NCBI GenBank assembly: GCA_964035575.1
Contig: OZ037858.1
Coordinates: 992,001-1,056,000, forward strand
Length of the DNA: 64,000 nt
Direction of reading: 5' to 3'
Origin: Rhynchopus sp. YZ270_cl-10
Lineage: Eukaryota; Euglenozoa; Diplonemea; Diplonemida; Diplonemidae
Positions 19,411 to 30,249 of the stretch are shown here, one piece after another. The translations under genes and the position numbers were made by a program. The notes beneath the pieces are model-generated. The model saw only the letters and a program-made list of their open reading frames with translations, had not been told where the DNA came from and did not search any database. Position 1 is the first letter of the stretch. Each line of letters begins with the position of its first letter.

Positions 19411-21186
19411 ATGCATGGGAGAGAGGGGCGGGGTGGCAATCCCATGCGACGAGCGCTGCTATTCACCGGGCTGGTTGCGGTGATTCTGATATGTGTGAGG
19501 GTGCAGATCTCGCTTTTGCAGATGCAGCACGATGCAAGGATACACCAATTGCGTGCGTCATCACAGGACTCACACTTACGAGAACGACAAGACAACGAAA
19601 ACACCGTACCACCACCTCCGAGCATCCTCACCATGAACGAAGCCAGCGGCTCCGGATCGGGCATCGTGCTGTCCCAAATAAAGCGCCTTCTTGCGGAAGA
19701 CGAGATCCTCTTCCAAAACTACAACAAACGGGGTGACACCACAAAGCTCAAAGGCATGCAATTACCGTACACCTACCCTGTGCACAAGGCGATGTTCTCG
19801 AATGATCTGCTTCTAAGCGGTTTGGTTGACCAAGCTAAAAAGGATTTTTTAACCTGCGCTGCGCATGATGTACAGCCGTTGCCTCCTTCTCCTGCAGCCT
19901 GGGCACGGCACACACCACGGCACGTTAACGGTGAGCAGCTTCTTGATGCCTTTTTTGTTAAAAAGTTGGAGGGAGGGTTGTTCCATGCGGATGACATTGA
20001 GAAGGCGGAGCTGAAAGCAAAGAAAAAGGTCTGGTGGGTCCCAGAAGAGGGGAACCTTCCTTGTACAGAGGAGGCACAGAGGGGGATCTGGAAGCTGCAG
20101 AACCCTGAAAACTGCGACAATGAATTGTTCTTGGTGACAGCGTTGAAAGAGAAGGCGCATGGTCTAGGCAGCGCGCTGTCCTTGGTGGTGCACGATCTGA
20201 TTACCGCGGTGAAGACAAAACGCGTTCTTGCCATACCAAACTCAAAAAATCGGTGGTTCTTTGCGCCTCCAGAATGCGGGGAGTTTCGCGGCTGGTCGTG
20301 CTACTTCACACCGCCATCACATTGCCCGGTTCCTAAGGTCTCATCTTCACTCCTTAAACGCGGATCGAACGCGAAAATTGTGCATAAAAAGGATGCCGAC
20401 CAAAAATACTTCTCCCGCAGCGATTTGCCAAACCTCTCCACCATCCTCTCAGACACCTGCGAAAAGGAGGTACTTTCATGGGCAGAAAACCCTGCCAATG
20501 TTTACGTTATGGGCACATTCCAGAAGGGCACCGACCCTATGTTGACATGGTGGATGGCGCAGGCCCTACGATACCTCCTCCGCTCTCCACAACCGTGGTT
20601 TCATAAGGCAGTGTCCGACAACACCGCGAGCATGGGGTTTCCTTTTGAAAATGGCCTGGTGTTTCAGCAGCTTCGCGGGGAGGTCGCGAAGTTTCGCGAA
20701 TATTACAATGTGTTTGGCTGCCACGACGTGAAAATGGAGAGCTACGTGGAATGGACCCAGCTGTTGCAGGAGAGGGAGCAGGATCGGAAGATATACGTCT
20801 CGGGGAATACACCGAGAGCAGCTTATGAGGGGTTGGTTGAGAAGCAGAAGGGGTTGGAGGGGGTGTCGGTGTTGTCTACGTGGACACATCCGGCTGCGAA
20901 CGTAGGAAAGGAAAGCTCTCGATGGGGTGCAAGCAGCCTGGTGGTCAGCTGGACCGACTTCTGGGTCGGGGTTGCTTCTTCCGGATGGGTCTGCATCGTG
21001 CAAAGCAACTGGTGCCGTATGATCAATCTCCTTCGTCTCACCGCAGGCCGTGCAGACTGCCCCTTCATCGACCTTGGACTTACCATGATGGCATCCCCTT
21101 CCCTCAGAAAAGAGGCGTGCATCGTCAATCCGGCATGGCCGGTCAAGCCGTTCAGCTCTGTTCTAGAAAAGCACAGAATACCATAA
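19411..21186 (+). CDS. Type II membrane protein, glycosyltransferase-like (fucosyltransferase-like fold suspected)
   Basis: A frame of 591 codons from 19411; an alternative start at 19444 (MRRALLF) would give 580. It has a short cytoplasmic tail, one hydrophobic anchor (LLFTGLVAVILICV, about residues 15-30) and a long lumenal part: the layout of Golgi glycosyltransferases. The lumenal part contains HGLGSALSLVVHDLITA followed by VLAIPNSKNRWFFAPPECG, and later YVSGNTPRAAYEGLVE. This order (a G-x-G helix start, then a late xSGNxPxAxxE helix) resembles the nucleotide-sugar-binding halves of GT23/O-fucosyltransferase-type enzymes. I cannot confirm the family without a profile search. An ACACAACAG lies directly before the start. 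Confidence 0.6.
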   Translation: MHGREGRGGNPMRRALLFTGLVAVILICVRVQISLLQMQHDARIHQLRASSQDSHLRERQDNENTVPPPPSILTMNEASGSGSGIVLSQIKRLLAEDEILFQNYNKRGDTTKLKGMQLPYTYPVHKAMFSNDLLLSGLVDQAKKDFLTCAAHDVQPLPPSPAAWARHTPRHVNGEQLLDAFFVKKLEGGLFHADDIEKAELKAKKKVWWVPEEGNLPCTEEAQRGIWKLQNPENCDNELFLVTALKEKAHGLGSALSLVVHDLITAVKTKRVLAIPNSKNRWFFAPPECGEFRGWSCYFTPPSHCPVPKVSSSLLKRGSNAKIVHKKDADQKYFSRSDLPNLSTILSDTCEKEVLSWAENPANVYVMGTFQKGTDPMLTWWMAQALRYLLRSPQPWFHKAVSDNTASMGFPFENGLVFQQLRGEVAKFREYYNVFGCHDVKMESYVEWTQLLQEREQDRKIYVSGNTPRAAYEGLVEKQKGLEGVSVLSTWTHPAANVGKESSRWGASSLVVSWTDFWVGVASSGWVCIVQSNWCRMINLLRLTAGRADCPFIDLGLTMMASPSLRKEACIVNPAWPVKPFSSVLEKHRIP

Positions 21187-21340
21187 CTTTTTGATGATAA
21201 TGTTATTCATCATTTTAACCTAAGCCTTTTTTACCTAGCAAAAAAGCCCAGCAAATGCGACCTTTTTTTTTTCGAAGAAAAAAATCCTCGCCCAAAACAA
21301 AAACGGAACACAAAACAAAAGGAAAGAACACAACAAAACC

Positions 21341-22707
21341 ATGATCTCCGACATCCCCCGCGCGACGGAGGTGGACGAGAGGTTCCCCGGACCGAAGGAA
21401 CTTCTCGACACAGAGGACAACATCAACAAGCCGCTTCCGAAGAAGGAGGGGGTGATCCGTGTGTGGGTTGATGGGTATGTCACTAACCCCTTCCCACAAA
21501 ATCATGCAAGCTGACCGTACAATACCGAATTTGGGATTAAGATAACCACAGAACAGTTGATCTCACCCTTTCCCCCTGAAATATAATCTAACTTTTACCT
21601 ACTTTCACCTCAAAACAGATGCTTCGACATGCTCCACTTTGGGCACGCCAACGCACTGAGACAGGCAGCACTGTTGGGACACGAGCTGTACGTTGGTATC
21701 CACACTGACGAGGAGGTGATCCGGTTTAAGGGGCCGCCGATTATGCATGACACTGAGAGATATGCAGCGGCGCGTGCGTGCAAATGGGTGTCACGTGTCA
21801 TTGAGGGTGTCCCGTATGTGACTGAGGTCTCGGACATTGAGAAGTACGAAATCGACTTCGTGGTGCACGGTGACGACATGTCTACCGACCTGCACGGAAA
21901 CAACAGCTACCAGTCGATCATCGACATCGGGAAGTTCAAGATTGTGAAGAGAACCGAGGGGATCAGCACAACAGACCTTGTTGGACGCATGCTCCTCCTC
22001 ACCAAGCAGCACCACCACAACGACGAGGACGAGAAGAACCCTGTCGACGAGCCGCACCAGCCTATGGTCAACAACTCTTCGTTCTCTGGGTATGCAAAAC
22101 AACCTTGTCTTCACATCTACATTCCCCCCCACTCAGCTACATCACATCGTCAAGAAAAATCGTGCAGTTCTCGAACGACCGTAGCCCCAAACCGGGTGAC
22201 AAGATTGTCTACGTTGACGGAGGGTTTGACTGCTTCCACTGCGGGCACGCCGCACTTCTGAAGAAGGCACGTCAACAGGGAGACTACCTTATCGTTGGTC
22301 TGCACACCGACAAGGTCATCAACGCTGAATACGGTGCGAACTTCCCTATCATGAACATCAACGAGCGTGTCCTCGGCGTCCTGAGCTGCAGATACGTCGA
22401 CGAGGTGATCATGGGAGTGCCCTACTCTGTGTCCAACCAGCTCATTGAGCAGATGAAGGTTTCCGTTGTGGTTGAAGGCACTGTGGGTGACAGGGCGCAC
22501 CACGCTGTCAAGGGAGACGCCTACAGCGTGCCGAAGGAATTGGGCATCCACGCAACCGTCGAGTCTGACTCCACCCTCACAACAACGAGACTTATCCAAC
22601 GTGTCATCGAGCACAGAATGGCCTTCGAAGAAAGACAGAAGAAGAAGATCCCCAAGGACAGCAAAGTCGCCGCAGCAAGCAAAAACAACGACATTCAAGA
22701 AATCTAG
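21341..22707 (+). CDS. PCYT2: Ethanolamine-phosphate cytidylyltransferase (three exons)
   Basis: Makes CDP-ethanolamine from CTP and phosphoethanolamine, the rate-limiting step of the Kennedy pathway to phosphatidylethanolamine. Exons are 21341-21474, 21619-22089 and 22137-22707 (391 aa), with introns of 144 and 47 nt and donors GTATGT and GTATGC. Both introns interrupt Gly codons. Two cytidylyltransferase domains are present, as expected for this enzyme: GCFDMLHFGHA (HxGH at residues 51-54) and GGFDCFHCGHAALL (HxGH at 236-239). Each domain is followed by its late RTEGISTTDL-type or STLTTTRL-type motif. The length and the twin catalytic motifs separate it from the single-domain choline enzyme. 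The reading frame is intact only after splicing, which supports the intron calls. Confidence 0.93.
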
Positions 22708-24602
22708 GGGATTTTTCTTCTAGAAAAATGGGGGTAAATATGTAACGTTGTTCGTAAAAAAAAAGTTCGTAGAAAAGTATAGGTAGTTTTTTTTCTCAAA
22801 GTTCTGGCACCTTTGAGGGTTTGCCTTATCTCCACTCTTTTTTTTGAGAAGGTGTCTGTGTGTGCCCGTGAGGCCCATTCATCTTCGAAGTTTTTTTGTT
22901 TTTTGTTTAAAGGTGACTAAGCACAGAGAGGCTTAGTATCATCTCGTAAACGTTTCCTTTTTTGGGTTGGTGCATCCTCAAACAGTATCGGACAAGATGC
23001 CCTTCGCTATTCCAAATCCCACCCGCCTCCCCGTTTCCTTACAAAAGGTGGCTAAGCTTTGTGTTGGCTTCCATAAAAAACCCCCCCCCCCCCCCGTTTT
23101 TTATTTTGATGATACACTGAGCTCTCGCGTTGCCCTAGCTGCGCATACCCGGTGTATCTGATTGTGTATCTATTTTTTTTTGTTTTTAAGTTTTGGGGAT
23201 TTAAAAAAAAAAACAACGTGAGAGTTTTGTAGAAAATAAAATATAAAAAAAAAGAGCGCAAAAAAAAGAAAAGGTAAACCGGATTTTCCCCTAAGGGTAG
23301 GGGACAGGAAAGAGCTGTGTTTCGCCACAACAAAGACCTACCATTCTAAAAAGACTTTCTTTTATTTGAAAACTTGGTTGTATTAGTGTAGTCACCCGAG
23401 GATGAACTCCACTATAGTTTCCCCCCCTTCACCCCAACACCATCTTTTAGCATTTTAAGATGTGTGTGCCTTTTTCCCCCTTTAACTAAGCACCGCGTCT
23501 TATGTTTATCTGACCAACTTCACTTCCCCTTTTTTTTGGTAGTCTTTTTGTGTAAGCCCAAGAAAACAGTATCTTCTCCGTACGCTCTCTGGCCAATATA
23601 GAAAACAGATTTTTTTTTTGTGTGATTTTGTGATGACGGTGATGAAGTTAGGTTCATTTTCAAAAAAAATTTTTTTTTTGGACAGTGGAGATTGCACAAC
23701 TGTGGCAACACAACCTGAGGCAACTACACTACTCCAAACAATTTATCAAAAAAAAAAGGTTTGTTTTCTCGTTGCATCGCTTTGGTGAAGGTGACGTCGC
23801 TGTGTGCACCTCTTTCTCCGTCCAAATCCTTTTTCTATTATACAAAAAAGGTGGCAATTTAGCATATTATAAATGCAAGCAAAACCTCGTCTCATTTTAG
23901 GAGGGGGAAAAAAATGACTCTTTTTTCCACCTCCTCTATACACAAAAGTGTACATACCCGCTAACAAAAAATAAAGCTAACTTTTTCAACGATTTTTTCT
24001 TGCTGATCTGGAGTTTTTTTTTTCTCTCACCCTTTTCTCTAAATTCGTCTGGCATTTTCTCGTTTTTCCCTGCCCTTTTTAAAAGAAAACAACACAAGGA
24101 GAACAGGGAGAGCATTCGGCGTAAAAAGCTACCTTTTTTCTCTTTTTTTTTTCTTTTTCTTTTTTTTTTGTTGAACACATGCGTTTTGTGTTCGGGTCTC
24201 AGTTTCAGAAATGATACAAAGTGACGAAAAAAACGTTGCCCTCCCTCCCCCAGGAGTCCCTCCCCCCTTACCCTTACATTTGAACAGCAAAAACGCTTGA
24301 TTGGAGGTGCGATGTACCTGCTCCTATCCGTGTCCTTACGTTGCCAAATTCACTTTCTTTTTTTGTGCTTTCATCTGGGGCTGGTATCAGTATGTCATTC
24401 GGAGGTGCCCTGCATCAAAAGCTATTCGTTTTCTTTCATATCAGATGTAAACCACGAAGTGGATGTAGGACTTGCATGGTTTGGTGTCCACCCCCCGGTA
24501 CGGTCTACTTTGTACTTTCTGCTATGATGTTATGACACTCTCTCCTGTATCTCCCATCCTCTATCATCTACCCCCTCTGACCCACAGGTCCCCACCACTA
24601 CT
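22708..24602. other. Spacer with R1, R2 and R3 repeats
   Basis: No gene seen in 1.9 kb. Two R3 hairpins lie in tandem at 22849-22885 and 22910-22944, only 150-240 nt after the previous stop. An R1 copy is at 23682-23747 with an A-run, and an R2 copy at 24364-24425. Homopolymer runs (a C14 run near 23081) are frequent. The last 80 nt are pyrimidine-rich and end CCCACAG, 16 nt before the next start. Confidence 0.6.
22849..22944. repeat. Two tandem R3 hairpins
   Basis: AAGGTGTCTGTGTGTGCC / GGCCCATTCATCTT, then AAGGTGACTAAGC / GCTTAGTATCATCT. Both share the outer AAGRTG...CATCTT arms and a GA-rich loop, but their inner arms differ in sequence while each remains largely self-complementary. Confidence 0.55.
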
Positions 24603-27522
24603 ATGTCTAATGTCACGTATGAAGAGCAACTGCGTGAGGCCATGGTGGAGCTGCGCGAGCAGCTTGAGTGCGACATGGGGCTTGCGGACGGGAAGGCGAT
24701 GTTTGACTCGGAGTTCTTGTTGCAGCACTATGCGCCGCTGTACATCCGGTATTTAATGGTGTTTCGGAAGCTGGAGGAGTGTTATGACCAGATTCTCCAC
24801 CCGCAGAAGCGTGCGGATGTGCGGGTTGTTCTCGACTCAACCATAGGCCGTCTGCTGGAGGTGAAGCGCTGCCTCGTCCGCCACTGCGGGGATTACGTCA
24901 ACTACGACGACGTTCTCGTTGACCTCAAACTCGTCCCCGAAGTTCTTGAAATTCCGATTCCAAAATACTTTACAGAAGAACGTCGTCGTGAGCTTGACGA
25001 CCGCAAAAAACTCTTCGAAACCTGGGCACAAACAGACCCAAACCCCCCTGAGGTAAAAGCCCTAGTAGACGACACACCGCCTATGGACATCACCCAAGCA
25101 ATCACCATACTACAATGCAACGAGCGGGGCCGTCAGGGCAGACTCCGTGCAAAGTTCATGAAAGAAATCCGCGAGCAGGAAGAGCGTGAACGCAAAGTTC
25201 TCGCCGAAGGGCAAATCGAAAGCGACCTGCAGCAAAGCGCGACACGCATCCAAAAGCACTTCAAAGGGTTTCTTGCGCGCAAGCAATGCAAAGAGCTGCG
25301 CACACAGGAGCTGGAATTTCTTGGCATGGAGTTTCCGAGCATGGACCAGGGGAAGAAGGAGAAGGAGCGGCTTGAGAAGATTCTACACCGTCGCAAGCTG
25401 GCACAACAACAGAACCAACAACAGCTGGACGCAGACCGCACTATTCTACGCCAAGAGATCAAAGACCAGGAGGGGGGACGCATCATGGAAGACATGCACG
25501 ACGAACTGCTCAAACAAATCATCCGTCTAAAGACATCAACAGACGAGCGCGACAAAGACCGCTGGTGGCAGTTCCCTGCTGTCGAAGAGGGTGGCAGCAG
25601 AAACCCCGAATGGATGGCCATCCGCGCCGAACCCACTGCAGAAGAAGCCGCTGCCCTACAAGACACTGCCAAAACCAACCCCAACAAAACTGCAGACAAA
25701 AAAGGGAAAAAGGACGCACCAAAGAAGAAAGAAGGCAAAAAGGGCAAAAAAGGCGAAGATGAGCTTGACTCCAAAGTCGAGATCATCCCTGCCTCGAAGT
25801 TCTGGCCACGCCTCCACGAAGGCACCGACCGCTACGTCACTGCCTGGCAGGACCGCTTCGAGCCCAAGGACTTCCTCCAAAAATACGACAAAGACCTCCT
25901 CCGTGCAGAAATCATGGAAGGACCTGGTGGTCTTGAGGCGGAACTCCGCGGCTATGTTGATGCTCTTATCCGGGTTGAAATCCACAATTTACAGGTAGGT
26001 CTTCTTCAGGGCGGCGGAGGCAAAAAGGGCAAAGGCAAAAACAAAGGCAAAGGCAAGAAGGAGAAAGGGAAGGGCAAGAAAGACCGTGGCGGTGACAGCT
26101 CGGACAAAGTCAAAGAGAAGGACGTATACAACCTCTGCCGTGAGCTGTACTGGTTTAAATTTCTCCCGAAGATCCCTGATGTTCGCATGGACGACTATGC
26201 GGGCGCGCACAACCTCATGGGAAAAATTGAAGAAGATGCCACACAATACCATGGTGGCCAGGTCGAAGAAATTGCAAAAAAATGGCAAGAACTCCTCGAC
26301 CGCTGGGAAAGCGACCCAGAGCAGGCTAAGATCATCGAACGCAGCATCTGCATGAAGCTAGAGGAGTTTGCAGCTCTCTTTGAGGAATGGAAGAAAGGGA
26401 ACCCTTCGACCAATGCTGGAAGTCTCTTCGAACCTTCCATGGCCCAGGTCCGTCAGGCTGTCACAGAATATTGCATTTTACCTCTTGGGTCGCAGACCAT
26501 CCGAGACCTCGTAGATCTGTCGGTGGAAGAGAAGAAGCCGGATAAGCCAACAAAGAAGGGAGGCGGACAGAGCAACGGCATGACCGCGCTTTTCTACGGT
26601 GCCTCGATGTCAGGGAAGACCATGGTCTCGCACGCAGTCGCAAATGAGACAGGCTCCCTCTTCTTCGATCTCACCCCCACAGGACCTGCCTTTGCAGATG
26701 GGCGTGGTGCACCTAACCCTATCAGAGTTCTTATGACAATGACATTCAAGGTTGCGCGTGCCTGGGCCCCTGCAGTTATCTACATAGACCAGGCTGACGT
26801 TATCTTCACAAAGCGGAAAGGCAAAAACAAAAACCCTGAGCTCGACAAAATAGTAAAGCCGCTCAAAAAGGAGTTGATGGCGGGTATGAAAACGTTGGAG
26901 CCGACAGACAGGGTGCTTGTGGTAGGGAATTGCAGGATATCAGAGGAGTGCCTTAAGGCGCAAGACGTATGTAAAAAATACCCCCTCAAAATACCCCATT
27001 TTTATCTATTTAACTTCTTCTTCTTCTTCTACAGGATATTCTCGGGTTTTTCAAGACGTGTCTGTACTTCCCGCACCCAGACTACGCATCACGGATGCTC
27101 CTTTGGAACACCCTCATCAAGCGTGCTGGGGGCTCAAAACAGGTGCAGCTGCAGGACACAGACTACGAGGTGCTGTCGTACATGACAGCAAAGTGCACGT
27201 CGGGTGTCATTGCAAGCGTAGTGTCGGACACTCTGACCAAGACGCGTCTCAGGCGTGCAAGCCATAGACCTCTGAAGGCTGATGAATTCCTGAACGCATT
27301 GGTTAAATACAAACCGGTGTTCAAAGACGAATGGAGTTTGATGAGGGTATGGGTTTTTTGTTCATTTCCCCCCCCCCCCCACCGTTATTGCTTTCACAGG
27401 AATTCAGTCTTCGTGTCCCCTTCGGAAACCCTGGGAGACGGAGAAACCCAGACGACGACAAGAAACCCACCGACGAAGACGACGGCAAGAAAAAGGGCAA
27501 GAAGGGCAAGGGCAAGAAGTAA
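24603..27522 (+). CDS. DRC11: Dynein regulatory complex subunit 11-like AAA ATPase (IQCA family), three exons
   Basis: A flagellar nexin-link (dynein regulatory complex) component. Exons are 24603-26966, 27035-27346 and 27400-27522 (932 aa); introns are 68 and 53 nt, both phase 0, with GTATG donors. An IQ motif (TRIQKHFKGFLARKQCKEL) lies at about 213-231, followed by a long charged helix and Lys/Gly-rich linkers near 360-390 and 465-500. The AAA module has a Walker A GASMSGKT at about 666-673 and a Walker B region VIYIDQAD at about 725, with Gln in place of the usual catalytic Glu. The C-terminus is a Lys/Gly-rich tail. This order (helical N-terminus, IQ, Lys-rich linker, C-terminal AAA) is that of IQCA1/DRC11. 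The substituted Walker B suggests a structural rather than strongly hydrolytic ATPase. Confidence 0.85.
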
Positions 27523-27933
27523 TTTTCTGTCCGCATTTTAATTTACACGTTTTTTTCTTCTTTGTTTTTTTTTTTTTTTTTTTTTTTTTTGCTTCTGCAA
27601 TTTTTCTACGTGCACGAGAGGCACGTTCATTTTTCACATTCCTTTTTTTCACTACTTTCCCCTTGGGAAGAACCTTTTCCCTACCCCACCTAAATTTGGC
27701 AGCACCTTTACGTCCGCAGAGGCACGCACTTTGGGTCCTTCAAATTGCCATCTTCTTTTTATCTCAGTTTTCCGTTTCTGATTCTTCTAAGATTTCAAAT
27801 AGCACGACACCCCCTCTTTCCCCCTTTCCACAATCCACATTCATTGCTTTGCTGTTCCTCCATAAGACTGCATACCTTCTCCTCTCCCTCAGACCGCCAC
27901 AGGTGAATAACAAAACAAGAACACCACAACTGA
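27523..27933. other. Spacer between DRC11-like gene and small ORF
   Basis: It contains a T-run of over 25 nt (about 27566-27590), an R3-like hairpin at 27604-27632 (ACGTGC / GCACGT arms) and an R4-like stretch at about 27704-27745. The end is CT-rich with CTCCCTCAG at about 27893. Confidence 0.55.
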
Positions 27934-28116
27934 ATGGAGAAGCGGGACCCGGTAAACCGGATACCGCTCCCGCGCCTCGCCGACAGCAACAACGCTGCGC
28001 ATACCAAGCTGTGCCCGTTCATTGCAGAGGACCTTTTGGTTGAGTCGCAGTTCAACCCCGAGGCATTCACGGGATTCGAAATAAAGCCGCTGGAGGAGGG
28101 AAAATTTGTTCTCTAA
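27934..28116 (+). CDS. Small acidic-basic hypothetical protein (60 aa)
   Basis: A 60-aa frame preceded by CTCCCTCAG and a 40-nt A/C-rich leader, the same upstream setting as the established genes. The composition is balanced and protein-like, with no low-complexity run: it includes PVNRIPLPRLADSNNAAH and LVESQFNPEAFTGFEIKP. No domain is recognised. It could also be the first exon of a longer gene, but no GTATGT donor is seen before the stop. Confidence 0.5.
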   Translation: MEKRDPVNRIPLPRLADSNNAAHTKLCPFIAEDLLVESQFNPEAFTGFEIKPLEEGKFVL

Positions 28117-28160
28117 CCCCCTTCACCAACCTGACCCCTAAAAAAAACGGAGTTTTTTTT

Positions 28161-28250
28161 GTTGTAGGTCGCAGGGTACTTTGTGCTATTCATCTGGATG
28201 GCTGGCATCGTACGTGGGTAAGTCGGAGATGCCTGCATCAACAACCACAG
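28161..28250. repeat. Dispersed repeat R2 with upstream extension
   Basis: GGTCGCAGGGT followed by CATCTGGATGGCTGGCATCG, GTAAGTCGGAGATGCC and TGCATCAACAACCACAG before a T-run. The GGTCGCAGGGT extension is shared with the copy at 6729-6806. Confidence 0.6.
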
Positions 28251-28310
28251 TTTTTTTTCCAAAAAATTTTTTCAACACCTCCAACATCCCCCAAAAATAG
28301 GTCCAAAAAA

Positions 28311-30113
28311 ATGCAAGACCAAGATGATTTTAGAAACAGGGTTGCATCCCCAAGCCCTATCCCTGGGTTGGTTTGGGGGATTGGAGGGCCTGCGTTGAGT
28401 CCAGAGGGGAGGATTGTCAATCATTCGAAAGCATCTGCACACCAGGCACATGACACCGCACCCTTGGCGGAGTCAGCCTCAATGTCGCCGTCGCCGTCAC
28501 CGAGGAGAGACCCTACGTACGACCCCGATGCTGCTCTCAACGAAGGGTCCTATCCGCCAGCACCAGCCCCCGCTCCGTTGTATAGGGAGGAGGTCAACGT
28601 TGTGCCTGCTCCTGCTCCTGCTGCCGCAGCCCCTCCTGCAGAGCCCGTCGTCGCAAACATCCTGGAACGCATCAAGAGCATAGAGGAAGGCGGTGTGTAC
28701 CCTCAGCCGCAAGTGCCGGTGTCGAATATGGCTGCCGCCCTCTACGAGTCGCGTCCTCTGCATTCGCCTGCTCGAGTGGTCGAAAAGGAAAGGGAGGAGG
28801 AGGAGGAGGTGGAGGAGGTGCCCACCCCATTGCCTGCGCCCACGCCGTTGGAGAAGGGTGTGTTGACCCCGACGTCGGTGTATATGAGTCCTGCGGTGGT
28901 GAAGAAGAGTACAAAGAAGCGTTCCAGGTCTGCCGGGACTGTGCCAAGGAAGGTGGCGGCTGCTCCGGTTCAGGTCCCGGCTGTGCGTGAGGTGGTGAAG
29001 AAGAAGACGGAGCGTACCCCAGCGGTTGCTCACACCGCAAGGTCGTATCAAATGGAGAAGCAGAAGTTGGTGAAGAAGTACGAAGACGAGCTGTCGCAGC
29101 TGCGCTTCATGCATGAAGAGGAGGTGCGCACCCTCAGACGGCAGATGAGTCGTGTCAACGCAGACCACCAGGCGCGTCGTGCTGACGAGGTCGGCTCCCT
29201 AGAGGCAGTCATCCGCACGGCAGCAGAGGAGACGCTGACCCTGCACCAAGACATGCAGGCGCTTGCAACAGAGAACTCTTCTCTCGTCTCCTCCCTTGAA
29301 GAGGCGCGTGCACGCATCAAACGGATGGACCATCTCCGCAACGACGACAAAGCGCGTGTCATGGCCACCCTCGACAACTGGAAGAAACACTACGAATCCT
29401 CAGAAGCCACTCAAAAGGCCGAGGTGTCGACCCTCAACGACAGAATCTGCGAGCTTACCGCGCAGTTGGTTTCATTTGAACACATCAAAAATGAGTTAAA
29501 CGTTGCGAACGACGAGAAAAACAATTTGAGACAACAGTTAGAGGTCTTCAAAGCACAGCTTGAGTCGAGCACGCTCCGATCACGCGAACAGGACGCAGCC
29601 GCAGATGCACTACGCCTCCAGGTGGATCAGGCTGCGAAGGAGAGGGAGGAGGTAGCATCACTGCAACACATGGTGTCTGGCCTCCGCAAGAACGTTGCAC
29701 GGGGCATGGAGGAGAAGGCGGTACTGGAGGAACGCCTACGTGAGGTGCAGGCAGAGGTGAACCAGCGCATCGCAGGAGAAACCGCACTGCAGGCACAGCT
29801 GTCTGCTGCGAACCAAGCCATCGGAGGGGAGAAGATGCGCGACCTAGAAGTAGCCACACAATACGCACATCACCAGGCAGAGCTCGAAGCAGCGCTTACC
29901 CGCGAAAGGGAGCTGCAACGTGACAAGGAGGCACTCCGCAACGAAACCCTCCAAATGAGCACCCGGCTCCACCACGCAGAATCCGCCGCAGAGTCGCACG
30001 TCACCCAACTCCGCAGGGCTCTGGAAGACAACGAACGCCTCAGACGAGCACATCCTTTGGAAGGCCCGCACCCACAGCGCAACGCCTCCCTCTCTCCTCG
30101 GTTGCATATGTAG
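28311..30113 (+). CDS. Coiled-coil protein with disordered Pro/Ala N-terminus (600 aa)
   Basis: A single exon. The first 235 residues are Pro/Ala/Ser-rich and low in order, with an E-rich patch (REEEEEVEEVPTPLP) around 165-180 and Lys-rich basic stretches around 200-235. From about residue 245 to 590 the protein is almost pure heptad sequence with L/E/R/Q spacing, predicted to form a long coiled coil. No named family is recognised. Such proteins are typical of basal-body and axonemal linkers, but this is only a general resemblance. The start follows AAAAATAG and a short A-rich leader. Confidence 0.8.
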   Translation: MQDQDDFRNRVASPSPIPGLVWGIGGPALSPEGRIVNHSKASAHQAHDTAPLAESASMSPSPSPRRDPTYDPDAALNEGSYPPAPAPAPLYREEVNVVPAPAPAAAAPPAEPVVANILERIKSIEEGGVYPQPQVPVSNMAAALYESRPLHSPARVVEKEREEEEEVEEVPTPLPAPTPLEKGVLTPTSVYMSPAVVKKSTKKRSRSAGTVPRKVAAAPVQVPAVREVVKKKTERTPAVAHTARSYQMEKQKLVKKYEDELSQLRFMHEEEVRTLRRQMSRVNADHQARRADEVGSLEAVIRTAAEETLTLHQDMQALATENSSLVSSLEEARARIKRMDHLRNDDKARVMATLDNWKKHYESSEATQKAEVSTLNDRICELTAQLVSFEHIKNELNVANDEKNNLRQQLEVFKAQLESSTLRSREQDAAADALRLQVDQAAKEREEVASLQHMVSGLRKNVARGMEEKAVLEERLREVQAEVNQRIAGETALQAQLSAANQAIGGEKMRDLEVATQYAHHQAELEAALTRERELQRDKEALRNETLQMSTRLHHAESAAESHVTQLRRALEDNERLRRAHPLEGPHPQRNASLSPRLHM

Positions 30114-30249
30114 AAAAAAGGGGGTAATTTTGACCCCATGAATAGCTGTTTGTTTATGACTCTAGAATTGTATTGTGAATAAAAAAGGCAATTTTTTTTT
30201 AAAACTTTTTCTCTCCCGCTCCTCCTCCTCCCTATTACCCCCCAATAGG

